From Streptomyces sp. R41 (GTDB lineage Bacteria > Actinomycetota > Actinomycetes > Streptomycetales > Streptomycetaceae): a stretch of 64,000 bases of DNA. This document shows, piece after piece, positions 35,027 through 43,532 of this stretch; the stretch's first letter is position 1, and every line of letters starts with the position of its first letter. The stretch spans positions 5,997,001 to 6,061,000 of the forward strand of contig NZ_CP163443.1 of the NCBI RefSeq assembly GCF_041053055.1. Reading direction: 5' to 3'. A program made the position numbers and the translations under genes. Under the pieces are notes generated by a model. That model searched no databases. It was not told where the DNA came from and saw nothing but the letters and a program-made list of their open reading frames with translations.

Positions 35027-36595
35027 TCAGGACCGCGGGAGGACCAGCCGGAACGTACAGCCCTTCCCCGGCGCGGTGTCCAGTTCCAGCCGGCCGCCGT
35101 GCCCCTGCGCGATCGCGGCGGCGATGGCGAGCCCGAGCCCGCTGCCGCCCTGGCTGTGCGACCGGGACCGGGACCGGTCCACCCGGTAGAAGCGCTCGAA
35201 GACGCGCTGGGCGTCCTCGGGGTCGAGCCCCGGCCCCTCGTCGGCGATCTCCATTACGCCGACGGCAGTTCCGTACGGCAGAGGCGGTGACGCGCCGACG
35301 CGGCCGGGCCGGTCCGCCCCACCGGTGTCCGGGCCGGCCCGAACCGCTCCGACGCGTACGTGGACCGGGGTGCCCGCGGGAGTGTGCGTCCGCGCGTTGG
35401 ACAGCAGGTTCTCGACGACCTGCCGCAGCCGGTGCGGATCGCCGACGGTCTCCACCAGCTCCAACTCGTCCCCCCTGCGCAGCGGATCGAGGCCGATCGG
35501 GCGGCCGCCGCTGCCCAGGGCGGCGGCGCTCACGGCGTCGGCGGCCAGCGAGAGGAGGTCGACGGGATCCCGGCGGTAAGAGGGTTCCTGGTCGAGTTGG
35601 GCGAGCAGTTGCAGGTCGTCGACGAGCAGGCTCATGCGTTCCGCGTTCTGGGCGATCAGCCGGTTCGCCTCGCGTCTGCCCTCGGCGGACTGCTGCTCGT
35701 GGCGCAGTGCCAGTTCGGCGAAGCCCTGGATCGTGGTCAGCGGCGTACGCAGTTCGTGTCCGGCGTCGGCGACGAAGCGGCGCAGCCTGGCCTCGGAGGT
35801 CTCGCGTTCGCGCAGGGCACCCTGGAGCCGTTCGAGCATGGTGTTCAGGACCCGGCCGAGCCGCCCGGTCTCGGTGCGCTCGTCGGTGTCGTGCAGCCGC
35901 AGGTCGAGGTTGCCGTCGGTGATGTCCGCGGCGGTGTGTTCCATCCGGGTCAGCGGCAGCAGCCCGAGCCGTACGACCCAGCGACCGAGCAGCACGACGC
36001 AGGCGATGGTGAGGGCGAGCAGTACGCCGTCCACCAGGAGGATCTTGGAGGTGGCACCGTCCACTGTGTCCATGGGCAGCGCGACGACGGCCTTCATGCC
36101 GTCGGGGCCGTTCCGCAGGACGACCCGCCAGTGGCCGCCACCCGACGTGGCGGGCACGGTGGTGGGCCGCCCCGCGGTCAGGCCGAGGTCGTCGGCGTCG
36201 GACGACAGGTCGGGTGCCGACGGCTGTGGGTCGCCGAGCGAGGCGCTCAGGAGGCGGCCGTCGGAGTCGTAGAAGGAGACCCGGAAGTCGGAGGGCAGGG
36301 AGCCGGGGGTGGTGAACCTGCTCGGGAACCCGTGTCCGCTCACCGCGTCGGCGTACGCCTTGACGGGCGTGCGGAAGCCGGTGAGCTGGTCGTCGAGGCC
36401 GTCCATCAGCCAGGACCGCAGGACGACGAAGCCGATGACCTCGGCGGCCAGCACCGCTGCGGTGGCGACGACGGTGATGCCGAGGACGAGACGGCGCCGC
36501 AGGGAGCGCGGCTTCATCCGTACGCGGAGCGGCTCCACCTGTACGCGGAGCGGCTCCACCCGTATCAGGCGCCGTACGGTCGACAGCCGCTTCAC
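35027..36595 (-). CDS. OmpR-linked sensor histidine kinase (TcrY/PrrB-like)
   Basis: 522 residues. N-terminus carries a 24-bp tandem duplication encoding RVEPLRV twice (36519-36566). TM1 about 36-60, extracytoplasmic sensor of about 120 residues, TM2 about 184-205, HAMP, H280 in DAGHELRTPLTTIQ, ATPase with N box VENLLSNARTH, G1 DEGPGLD and G2 GGSGLGLAIA. Starts on the ATGA overlap with the regulator stop, so co-translated; a start at the second Met (27) is possible. Confidence 0.94.
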   Translation of the reverse strand: MKRLSTVRRLIRVEPLRVQVEPLRVRMKPRSLRRRLVLGITVVATAAVLAAEVIGFVVLRSWLMDGLDDQLTGFRTPVKAYADAVSGHGFPSRFTTPGSLPSDFRVSFYDSDGRLLSASLGDPQPSAPDLSSDADDLGLTAGRPTTVPATSGGGHWRVVLRNGPDGMKAVVALPMDTVDGATSKILLVDGVLLALTIACVVLLGRWVVRLGLLPLTRMEHTAADITDGNLDLRLHDTDERTETGRLGRVLNTMLERLQGALRERETSEARLRRFVADAGHELRTPLTTIQGFAELALRHEQQSAEGRREANRLIAQNAERMSLLVDDLQLLAQLDQEPSYRRDPVDLLSLAADAVSAAALGSGGRPIGLDPLRRGDELELVETVGDPHRLRQVVENLLSNARTHTPAGTPVHVRVGAVRAGPDTGGADRPGRVGASPPLPYGTAVGVMEIADEGPGLDPEDAQRVFERFYRVDRSRSRSHSQGGSGLGLAIAAAIAQGHGGRLELDTAPGKGCTFRLVLPRS

Positions 36596-37380
36596 CGGCC
36601 GGCGGTCCGGTCCGCGGTCCGGTCGTGGCCGACAGTCCGTTCCGTGGTCCGGTCGTGTTCGTGCTCGCGGGGCAGCCGCAGGCAGTACCCGATTCCGCGG
36701 ACCGTGTGGATGAGCGGCGGATCGAAGCGGTCGATCTTCTTGCGCAGGTACTTGACGTACGTCTCGACGATGCGCGAGTCACCGGCGAAGTCGTAGCCCC
36801 ACACATGCTGGACGATCTGTGTCCGGCTCAGCACCCGGTTGGCGTTGGCCATGAGGTAGGCGAGCAGTTGGAACTCGGTGGGGGAGAGCGGCACGTACTG
36901 GTCCGCGCGGTGCACCTCGTGCGCGGCCTCGTCGAGCCGCAGGTCGGCGAAGAGCAGGAGGTTCTCGCCCGCGTCGCCGGACGGCGGCTCCTCCGTGCCG
37001 ATGCGGCGCAGGATCGCCCGGATCCGCAGCAGCACCTCCTCGATGCTGAAGGGCTTGGTGACGTAGTCGTCCCCGCCGGACCTCAGCCCGGCGATGCGGT
37101 CGGACACGTCGATGCGCGCGGTCAGGAACAGTACGGGTGTGTTGTTGCCGCCCGCCCGCATCGCCCGGGTCACCTCGAAACCGTCCAGGTCGGGCAGCAT
37201 CACGTCGAGCAGGATCAGATCCGGGCCGAACCGCTCGACCTCCCGCAGGGCGGACGCGCCGGAGTCCGCGCTGCTCACCTCGAACCCGGTGAGCCGCAGC
37301 GTGGACTCCAACAGGGCGCGAATGCTCGCCTCGTCCTCCACGACGAGGAGTCTGTGCTTGGGCGTGGAGTGCTCGGCCAT
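36592..37380 (-). CDS. OmpR-family response regulator (TcrX/TrcR-like)
   Basis: 262 residues. Receiver with D59 in LILLDVMLPDLDG and K in YVTKPFSIEEVLLRI; winged helix with SPTEFQLLAYLMANANRVLSR and IVETYVKYLRKKID. After the expected end (IGYCLRLPREHE) there is an odd 20-residue Thr/Arg/Asp repeat tail (RTTERTVGHDRTADRTAGR). Cognate kinase gene overlaps downstream. Confidence 0.94.
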   Translation of the reverse strand: MAEHSTPKHRLLVVEDEASIRALLESTLRLTGFEVSSADSGASALREVERFGPDLILLDVMLPDLDGFEVTRAMRAGGNNTPVLFLTARIDVSDRIAGLRSGGDDYVTKPFSIEEVLLRIRAILRRIGTEEPPSGDAGENLLLFADLRLDEAAHEVHRADQYVPLSPTEFQLLAYLMANANRVLSRTQIVQHVWGYDFAGDSRIVETYVKYLRKKIDRFDPPLIHTVRGIGYCLRLPREHEHDRTTERTVGHDRTADRTAGR

Positions 37381-37458
37381 GGCGCCGACTCTCCCCCCTC
37401 TTCATGAGGAGCCGCTTGCAGAAACCTGGGGGTTTCCTGAGAGCCGGCCATGCCGAAA

Positions 37459-37493
37459 GGCCCCGGGCTCCTCCACTGTGGGAGCCCGGGGCC
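37459..37493 (-). terminator. strong hairpin in the divergent regulator/GNAT gap
   Basis: Perfect 13-bp stem GGCCCCGGGCTCC (37459-37471 with 37481-37493), 9-nt loop, with CTTTCGG beyond it in the minus direction. It sits 80 bp upstream of the regulator start inside a divergent region, where no upstream gene needs terminating; it may be a leader attenuator or end a short transcript. Confidence 0.55.
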
Positions 37494-37636
37494 TGCCCGC
37501 GCTGGACTGAGACGGGATGCACGGACCCTGGCCACGCTAGGGACGCGGTGTGGGAGACGCCGGGACGAATGCCAGGAGATCCCTGTGGAATGAAAATGGG
37601 AGGAATCGCGGCGGAGTTGGATGAAGACTGAACGGC

Positions 37637-38161
37637 ATGACCCCTTTGAAGGAACAGCCCGGTCTCGTCTGGCCGACAGCGACGGTGCGGGACTCGTACC
37701 TGGCAGGTGAGCGTGCCGACTGCGAGGCGGAAGGACGCAGCACGGAGTGGCTCGGACCGGCGGGCGACGACTTCGAGGCGTTCGTCGCACAGCGGCGCGG
37801 CGTGCGGGAACGTTGGGGTGTCCCGTCCACCGTCTTCTGGTACGTCTCGGGTGAGCACTACCTCGGCACGCTCGTCGTCCGGCACAGCCTGACACCGGAA
37901 CTGGCCGAGGTCGGCGGCCATGTCGGCTACCACGTCGTCACACCGTGGCGCCGACAGGGCCACGCCACGAGGATGCTCGCGGCGGGGCTCGCCGAATGCC
38001 GCCGTCTGGGCCTCGACCGCGTCCTGCTGACCTGCGACGCCGACAACGAACCGTCACGTCGGGTCATCCGGGCCAACGGCGGTGTGCCAGACGGTCGGGC
38101 ACAGGGTGAGGACCGCTTCTGGATCACCCTTGGAGCCGCTGGAGCCGCCGGAGCGGCTTGA
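37637..38161 (+). CDS. GNAT-family acetyltransferase
   Basis: 174 residues. Motif A is visible as VGYHVVTPWRRQGHATRMLAAGLAECRRLGL (acetyl-CoA binding loop RRQGHAT), then VLLTCDADNEPSRRVIRANGG, as in the YafP/RimI-like group with a DxN-S-R motif. The substrate is not predictable. The C-terminus ends in a short LGAAGAAGAA repeat. Convergent with the kinase gene 9 bp away. Confidence 0.9.
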   Translation: MTPLKEQPGLVWPTATVRDSYLAGERADCEAEGRSTEWLGPAGDDFEAFVAQRRGVRERWGVPSTVFWYVSGEHYLGTLVVRHSLTPELAEVGGHVGYHVVTPWRRQGHATRMLAAGLAECRRLGLDRVLLTCDADNEPSRRVIRANGGVPDGRAQGEDRFWITLGAAGAAGAA

Positions 38162-38170
38162 TCATCTTGA

Positions 38171-40429
38171 TCACCCGGTGAGCCGCTCGACCGTCCCCAG
38201 CTGCTTCCACCTGCCGCCCACGAGGCGGTCGACCCACACCGGACGGCCCTGCGCCTGATGCCCCTTGAAGGCGTAGTGCCCGAGGAGCCCGTCGGTCTCG
38301 ACCGTCTCCAGGGTGGCCCGCAGCTGAGTACGAGCGCTGTCGGCGCCCGGCCGCTCACCGTCTCCGTCGCCGAGCACCTGGTCGATCCCGGCGGCGACGG
38401 CGAGCGTGGCGTCGTACAGCTCGGCCGTGCCGCGGTACTTCAGCAGTTTCTTCAGCTCGGCGTCGTCCGTGCACAGCTTGGGGAAATCCGTGCAGTCTGG
38501 CTTCTGCGCCTCGACGTTGAAGGTACGGAAACGGAGACTGCCGTCGGGCAGTTGCCTGTCCTCCCTGGCGAACATCTCGAAGTCGTCCGAGATGTCGCAG
38601 GCTGACGCGTAACTGGCGTGGACGGCGATCAGCGTGCCACGGCTCCGCACGGCCGGGACGATGTTCTCCTCCCCGCCGCCGGCCCGCAGATCCGCCACGG
38701 TCACGGCGTCCGGCCGCGAGGTGTTCAGGTCCGCCGCGATCCCGCTCGCGGTCATGTCGTCGGACTCCTTCTGCGCGGGCAACGGCAGCGCGGTCAGCCC
38801 GGCCGCGCGCAACCCGTGCCCGAAGGTGTCCTTGTCGGTGTCCGTGTCCCAGTAACTGTCCGAGGTCTCCACGACCTTGCCGACGCCGTACGCCCCCTTG
38901 AGATAGCGGCCCGCCTGCTGCCCCACCTCGAACTCCGTTGCGGGCAGGGCGTATTCGTAGTCCGGGCGTCCACCGTCTCGACAGGTGTCGACCATCGCCA
39001 TCTGCGGCGACCAGTCGACCTTGGCGCTGGCGAAGTCCCCGATGTCGCCGACCATGGCGATCATCCCTGGGTGCTGCTCCAGCAGCTTCTCGGCCGGTGT
39101 CTGCCCGTAGTCCTCCACGGCGCTGACGTTCACGGGAATCTTCCGCTTCGCCCGCCGCTCGGCCTCCTTGAGCGCGGCCCTGACGACCTGGGTGCGGATC
39201 TTGGGCACCTGTCCGTCCTCGTCCTCTCCCCAGGCGTAACCCACGCCGAGCGTGTACGTCGTCGGGGCGGCCGAGGTCTTCCCGACGGCGGGGGCCTGGC
39301 CCTGGCCGTCGCTGTCGTCGCCGTCCGAGGACGACATGCCCAGGCCGATCCCGGCGGGAATGCCGACGGCGAGGAGCGCGGCGGCGGTCGCGAGCACGGG
39401 GGTGCGGCGAGGGCGGCGCGGGAGTTCCTTCGCGACCTCCCTGGACACCCGCTGCGGGGTGGGCGCGGGCGGTTTGGCGTCTTCGGGGCCTGATTCCCGT
39501 ATGACTGCGGGTGCGGGTGCGGGTGCGGGTGCGGGTGCGGGTGCCGGTGCCGGTTCCGGTTCCGGAGCCGGTGTGGGAGCAGGAGGGGCCGGCGGCTGCA
39601 CCACCGCTTCGATGCGCGCGAGCGCCGCCTCCGCGTCCGCGGGCCGGTCGTCCGGGTCCTTGGCCATGAGGTCGAGGACCAACCGGTCGACGGCGGGGGT
39701 GAGTTCGGTACGAGCCCGGCTCGGCCGCAGGGGCTCGTCGTGCAGATGGTTGTACATGATGCCCGCCGCGTCACCGACGAACGGGGGTCTGCCGACGAGG
39801 AGTTCGTAGAGCACGCACCCCACGGCATACAGGTCGGTACGGCCGTCCCCCCGCCGCTGGTGGAAGCGCTCGGGTGCCATGTACTGAACGCTGCCGAAGG
39901 GAAGCTGACCGGTGTGCGTCAACCGCGGGTCGGTGGCCCGGAATTCGGTGAACTTGGCGATCCCGAAGTCGACGATCTTGGCGGTGCCGTCTGTGGTGAC
40001 CATGACGTTGGCGGGCTTGATGTCCCGGTGCACGACGCCGGCGGAGTGAGCGGCGCTCAGCCCCCGGCACACATCCGCGATCCACCGCAGCGCGTCCTCG
40101 ACCGGGACGCGCCCGCTCTCCCGGACGATCTCCTCCAGCGTGCGCCCCTCGACGAGCGCCATCACGAGGTACGGGCTGTCGCCGTCCGTCCCGTGATCGT
40201 GCACGGCGACGATGTGGGGACTGTCCAGGGATGCGGCGACCCGGGCCTCGCGCCGGAACCGCGCGAGCGCCTCGTCGCGGTCGGCGTTGTCGTCCCTCGC
40301 CGCGAGAAGGATCTTGACCGCCACCTCACGGTCCAGCTCCTCGTCCCGGACCCGCCAGACCTCGCCCATGCCGCCGGAGCCGAGGAGTTCGATCAGTTCG
40401 TATCGGTTGTCGAGTCGTCGTCCGCGCAC
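38171..40429 (-). CDS. receptor Ser/Thr protein kinase with periplasmic-binding-protein-like sensor
   Basis: 752 residues. Hanks-type kinase 1-275: G-loop LGSGGMGEV, K39, HRDIKPANV (D136), DFG at 154-156, FGSVQYMAPE. Linker with a Pro-Ala repeat at about 293-308, from the GGTGCG hexamer. One TM helix at about 344-364, then about 370 extracytoplasmic residues resembling a type 1 periplasmic binding protein (MIAMVGDIGDFASAKVDW, DSYWDTDTDKDTFGHGLRAAG, AELYDATLAVAAG). GTG start 3 bp after the DUF397 stop, so it is the third gene of an XRE-DUF397-kinase operon. It probably senses an extracellular ligand and phosphorylates cytoplasmic targets. Confidence 0.92.
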   Translation of the reverse strand: MRGRRLDNRYELIELLGSGGMGEVWRVRDEELDREVAVKILLAARDDNADRDEALARFRREARVAASLDSPHIVAVHDHGTDGDSPYLVMALVEGRTLEEIVRESGRVPVEDALRWIADVCRGLSAAHSAGVVHRDIKPANVMVTTDGTAKIVDFGIAKFTEFRATDPRLTHTGQLPFGSVQYMAPERFHQRRGDGRTDLYAVGCVLYELLVGRPPFVGDAAGIMYNHLHDEPLRPSRARTELTPAVDRLVLDLMAKDPDDRPADAEAALARIEAVVQPPAPPAPTPAPEPEPAPAPAPAPAPAPAPAVIRESGPEDAKPPAPTPQRVSREVAKELPRRPRRTPVLATAAALLAVGIPAGIGLGMSSSDGDDSDGQGQAPAVGKTSAAPTTYTLGVGYAWGEDEDGQVPKIRTQVVRAALKEAERRAKRKIPVNVSAVEDYGQTPAEKLLEQHPGMIAMVGDIGDFASAKVDWSPQMAMVDTCRDGGRPDYEYALPATEFEVGQQAGRYLKGAYGVGKVVETSDSYWDTDTDKDTFGHGLRAAGLTALPLPAQKESDDMTASGIAADLNTSRPDAVTVADLRAGGGEENIVPAVRSRGTLIAVHASYASACDISDDFEMFAREDRQLPDGSLRFRTFNVEAQKPDCTDFPKLCTDDAELKKLLKYRGTAELYDATLAVAAGIDQVLGDGDGERPGADSARTQLRATLETVETDGLLGHYAFKGHQAQGRPVWVDRLVGGRWKQLGTVERLTG

Positions 40430-40432
40430 GGG

Positions 40433-40612
40433 TCAGGCTTTCACCGCGTTGAGCAGGGCGCGGAGGGCGCCGGGGGTTGGGCTGAGGATCGTGGTGGGGT
40501 GGTCGCTTTCTCGGAGGTGGAGGCTGGTGGGGGAGGAGGCTATTTCCAGGCAGTCTTCATCTTCGTCGCCTCCAGAGAACGACGACTTCTGCCAGTGGAG
40601 AGTGGGGGACAT
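40433..40612 (-). CDS. DUF397 domain protein
   Basis: 59 residues: LHWQKSSFSGGDEDEDCLEIAS then LRESDHPTTILSPTPGALRALLNAVK, the full DUF397 pattern. In Streptomyces these small proteins accompany DUF5753-type XRE regulators (WhiJ/BldB-like systems) and may be anti-regulator partners. ATG 40612 has GAAAGG upstream; a GTG overlapping the upstream stop is also possible. Middle gene of the operon. Confidence 0.92.
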   Translation of the reverse strand: MSPTLHWQKSSFSGGDEDEDCLEIASSPTSLHLRESDHPTTILSPTPGALRALLNAVKA

Positions 40613-40623
40613 GTGGTGGCCTT

Positions 40624-41469
40624 TCACAGTTCCTGGGCGATACGGCGGATGAGGTCGAGTGAGGCGTCTTGCGTGAGCGCCGCGCTGTCGATGCGTTCGA
40701 GACGTGCGCGGTAGCGCTGCAGTTGGGCAGTGGCGTCGATGAACTCGGCGCCGTGTGCGGTGTCGATCTGCACAGTGTCCAGTTGAGGGACGACTCCGCC
40801 GATGTATTGCATGGAGTGCGCCGCGCCCGCGAAACCATCGGCGGTGAACGGGATCACGCGAAGGGTGATGGACTCCCGCTCGGACGTCTTGAGGAGATGC
40901 TCGAGCTGGCTACGGGCAATCTTGGGACCACCGACGCGCATGCGTAGTGCAGCTTCGTGGATGATCGCGTCGTACGGCGTCCCGGAGTCGAGTACTGCCT
41001 GGCGCCGCATTCGGAACGAGACGCGGATCTCCCTGTCACTCTCCGCAAGCTCCGGTTTCACGAAGGCCGAGGCCGCTCGCACGTGATCCTCGGTCTGCAG
41101 GAGGCCTGGGATGTGCACGGCCTGGAAGGTGCGGATGTACGAACCGTGGTGTTCCAGTTCGGCAAGGTCAAGGGCCTTGGGAGTCAGTACGCCTCGGTAC
41201 TCCTCCCACCAGCCCTTGTCCCGCTCGTTTGCCATGTCGGCCAGCGCGTCGACGAGTTGGGCGTCATCGCAGGCGTAGATCATGGCGAGCCTGCGCAACC
41301 GCTCCTCGCTGACCCCGTTCTTCCCGGCCTCGATATTGCTGATCTGCGCCTGGCTCGTGCCGAGGAACTCGGCGGCGTCCCGGGACACCACACCGGCGGC
41401 TTCGCGCAGCTTGCGCAACTCCGCACCAAGACGCCCCTGACGTGCGGTGGGGATGGTCCTCGGTGGCAT
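40624..41469 (-). CDS. XRE-family regulator with DUF5753 domain (WhiJ-like)
   Basis: 281 residues. N-terminal helix-turn-helix (LGAELRKLREAAGVVSRDAAEFLGTSQAQISNIEAGKNGVSEERL), then the DUF5753 effector domain (YIRTFQAVHIPGLLQTEDHVRA, RQAVLDSGTPYDAIIHEAALR, VRVIPF-like ITLRVIPF). ATG 41469 preceded by AAGGAGGAC. Divergent from the ATPase gene at 41757, a typical arrangement. Likely a developmental or secondary-metabolism switch. Confidence 0.94.
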   Translation of the reverse strand: MPPRTIPTARQGRLGAELRKLREAAGVVSRDAAEFLGTSQAQISNIEAGKNGVSEERLRRLAMIYACDDAQLVDALADMANERDKGWWEEYRGVLTPKALDLAELEHHGSYIRTFQAVHIPGLLQTEDHVRAASAFVKPELAESDREIRVSFRMRRQAVLDSGTPYDAIIHEAALRMRVGGPKIARSQLEHLLKTSERESITLRVIPFTADGFAGAAHSMQYIGGVVPQLDTVQIDTAHGAEFIDATAQLQRYRARLERIDSAALTQDASLDLIRRIAQEL

Positions 41470-41596
41470 GGCGTCCTCCTTGTGATCGCCCCTGAGTCTG
41501 CCGCGTCGTCAACTCAACCACCACGGAGTTCAGGGCGATTCGGCCGACGCGGTTGCGGAATTGAAATTATCACCGCTACTGTCGTCCCGTATTCAC

Positions 41597-41634
41597 GGAG
41601 AGTGTCGGACTGGTCACTCGGTCCGCAACTCTCC
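41597..41634. promoter_or_regulatory. imperfect palindrome in the XRE/ATPase intergenic region
   Basis: Arms GGAGAGTGTCGGAC (41597-41610) and GTCCGCAACTCTCC (41621-41634), 12 of 14 positions complementary. The XRE protein may bind here. AATTGAAATTATCACC at about 41560 is an AT-rich patch that could be a promoter. A C-tract lies at 41711-41733. Confidence 0.4.
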
Positions 41635-41756
41635 CCTGCGTACTGCCAGTTGGAAGTGCCACCACGGATCGTCGACACCCGGGGCGAGGCCACTAGCCCG
41701 GCAGAGAACCAACCACCCCCCCCAACCCCCCACCCACTCCCCGGAGTTGATGCCCC

Positions 41757-42146
41757 ATGCCCGAATACGCCCTCCTCTGCCCACCCCTCGCCACATCCCC
41801 GTGCATCGCCCGCGACTTCGTCGCCTCCGTCCTCCGCGCTCAAAGGCTCGACGCCCTCGTCGACACGGCAACGCTCTGCACCTCCGAACTCGTCACGAAC
41901 GCCTGTGTGCACGCGAAGGGCGACGGCTCGGCCCTGTGGCTGTCCGTGGAGCCCTCGCGGGTGCGCGTCATCGTGTACGACGGTGACGAGAATCCGCCGG
42001 TGACAAGGGAGCTCACCCCCGAGGGGTGGGAACAGGGCGGCCGCGGATTACACCTGGTGGACGCCCTCACGGACGGCCGCTGGGGCGCCGTCCCGTCTCA
42101 CCCGGAGGGCAAGGCGGTGTGGTTCGACCTGTCCATGCCGAGGTGA
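41757..42146 (+). CDS. ATP-binding protein, anti-sigma factor kinase-like (HATPase)
   Basis: 129 residues of the RsbW/SpoIIAB-like GHKL fold: N box TLCTSELVTNACVHAKG, G1 VYDGDENPP, G2-like GGRGLHLVDALTDG. Paired in Streptomyces with DUF397 and DUF5753 XRE genes, as here. ATG 41757 follows GGAG at 12 bp. Convergent with the sortase gene, 4 bp away. Confidence 0.92.
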   Translation: MPEYALLCPPLATSPCIARDFVASVLRAQRLDALVDTATLCTSELVTNACVHAKGDGSALWLSVEPSRVRVIVYDGDENPPVTRELTPEGWEQGGRGLHLVDALTDGRWGAVPSHPEGKAVWFDLSMPR

Positions 42147-42150
42147 CGGG

Positions 42151-42816
42151 TCACTTGAGGTGGGCGAAGACCACCAGGTTCTCGGTGTAGTCCTTCGCGT
42201 CGTGGTCGTAGTCACCGGCGCAGGTGATCAGCCGGACCTGGGCGTCGGGGGTGTCGGCGTACACGCGCTTGTCGGGGAATTCGTCCTTCTCGAAGGTCTC
42301 GACGCTGTCGACCACGAACGAGGCCGTGCGGCCGTCGGCCCTTTTGACCTTGAACTTGTCCCCCTTCTCCAGCTCGCTGAGGCCCGCGAACACGGCGGCG
42401 GACGTGGCCGTGTCGACGTGCCCGGCGATGATCGCGGTACCCGCCTCCCCCGGGGACGCGCCGTCCGCGTACCAGCCGACCAGGTTCGTGTCGTCGGCGG
42501 GCGGGGGGTTGAGCTTGCCCGAGGAGCCGATGGAGAGGGTGGTGAAGGGGGCATCCACGGAGATCTTCGGAATGAGCAGCCGCGTCGGCTTGGACCGCGG
42601 CAGATGCCTTCCGCTCGACCCCATGGCCGACTGAGGGTGCGCCGTCGCGCTACCGGGCGCAGGGGAATCGTCGGACGCTTTGCCGGGGCCGCCCAACAGG
42701 TTCACCGCGAGGGCCAGGAGTACGACGGACCACACGGTCCAGGTCACGGCGCGGCGGAAGGTGTGCTTGGGCGGCACGGGTTCGGACTCGACGAGGGAGG
42801 ACAACCGGGCTGCCAT
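42151..42816 (-). CDS. class F-type sortase
   Basis: 221 residues. One N-terminal helix (AVTWTVWSVVLLALAVNLLGG), a Pro/Ser/Ala linker, then a sortase beta-barrel: TRLLIPKISVDAPFTTL, catalytic His in IIAGHVDTA, and Cys in RLITCAGDYDHD. In the position where I expect the class F catalytic Arg (near YTENLVVFA) I see Thr-Glu, so the Arg may come from a neighbouring residue or be missing. Start ATG 42816, GAGGTGG upstream. The downstream repeat-rich surface protein is a plausible substrate. Confidence 0.85.
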   Translation of the reverse strand: MAARLSSLVESEPVPPKHTFRRAVTWTVWSVVLLALAVNLLGGPGKASDDSPAPGSATAHPQSAMGSSGRHLPRSKPTRLLIPKISVDAPFTTLSIGSSGKLNPPPADDTNLVGWYADGASPGEAGTAIIAGHVDTATSAAVFAGLSELEKGDKFKVKRADGRTASFVVDSVETFEKDEFPDKRVYADTPDAQVRLITCAGDYDHDAKDYTENLVVFAHLK

Positions 42817-42874
42817 CGGGCACCACCTCACTGGGATCACGGCAGCGGATCGGATACGGCACGAAGAGAGCCAG

Positions 42875-42909
42875 CTGGGCCGCCGGAAAGTGCACGGGCG
42901 GCGGCCCAG
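42875..42909 (-). terminator. terminator downstream of the secreted repeat protein
   Basis: 10-bp arms CTGGGCCGCC (42875-42884) and GGCGGCCCAG (42900-42909), 15-nt loop. Three 9-bp units TATGTCATC, TATGTCACC and TATGTCGTC (42915-42941) lie between it and the gene end. Confidence 0.7.
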
Positions 42910-42950
42910 GCTGTTATGTCATCTATGTCACCTATGTCGTCAGACATCGG

Positions 42951-43532
42951 TCAGGACACACCGCCCTCCGGACTCCTACGGCGCAGCATGTACGCACCCG
43001 CGCCGGCGACCCCAAGGACCGCCAGCCCGCCGGCCGTGACACCCGGCGATGCAAGCGCGCCGCCACCGGTGTGCATGCCGCCCTTGGGCTTGTCGCGGTC
43101 GGAGTCCGAGTCGTCCCCGTACGAGTCGTCCTTGCCGTAGCCAGAGCCGGAGTCGGAGTCCTTGTCCTTGTAGGTCTCCGGGTCGAACCTCTTGTCCCCG
43201 TCCTCCTTGCCCCCGTCATCGCTCTTGAGGGCGGTCAGCGCGCCGCCGCCGGTGTGCACGCCGCCCCTGGGCTTGTCGCGGTCGGAGTCCTCGGAGTCCT
43301 CGTCGTAGCCGGAGGAGCCCTTGTCGTGGTCGGAGTAGGAGTCGTCCTTGCCGCCGTTCGACTTGTCGTGGCCGGAGTCCTCGTCGTGGCTGCTGTCCTT
43401 GTCGTGCTCCTTGCTGTAGGAAGAGTCATCGCTGCTGTCCCGGTCACCCGCGGCGGCGTAGGCGCCTGGGGCGCCGATCGCCAGAGCGGCCGTGGCCGTG
43501 GCGGTGGCTAGGAGCATGCGGGCAGATCGCAT
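42951..43532 (-). CDS. secreted repeat protein, possible sortase substrate
   Basis: 193 residues. Signal peptide (LLATATATAALAIGAPGAYA, cleavage after AYA), then a very acidic Asp/Ser/Lys/His low-complexity region, and a 14-residue motif DRDKPRGGVHTGGGAL that recurs as DRDKPKGGMHTGGGAL before the end. A hydrophobic helix (GVTAGGLAVLGVAGAGAYML) and RRR close the protein, the plan of a cell-wall sorting signal. No LPxTG or LAxTG is seen; HTGGG may replace it. Upstream neighbour of the sortase gene. Confidence 0.8.
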   Translation of the reverse strand: MRSARMLLATATATAALAIGAPGAYAAAGDRDSSDDSSYSKEHDKDSSHDEDSGHDKSNGGKDDSYSDHDKGSSGYDEDSEDSDRDKPRGGVHTGGGALTALKSDDGGKEDGDKRFDPETYKDKDSDSGSGYGKDDSYGDDSDSDRDKPKGGMHTGGGALASPGVTAGGLAVLGVAGAGAYMLRRRSPEGGVS

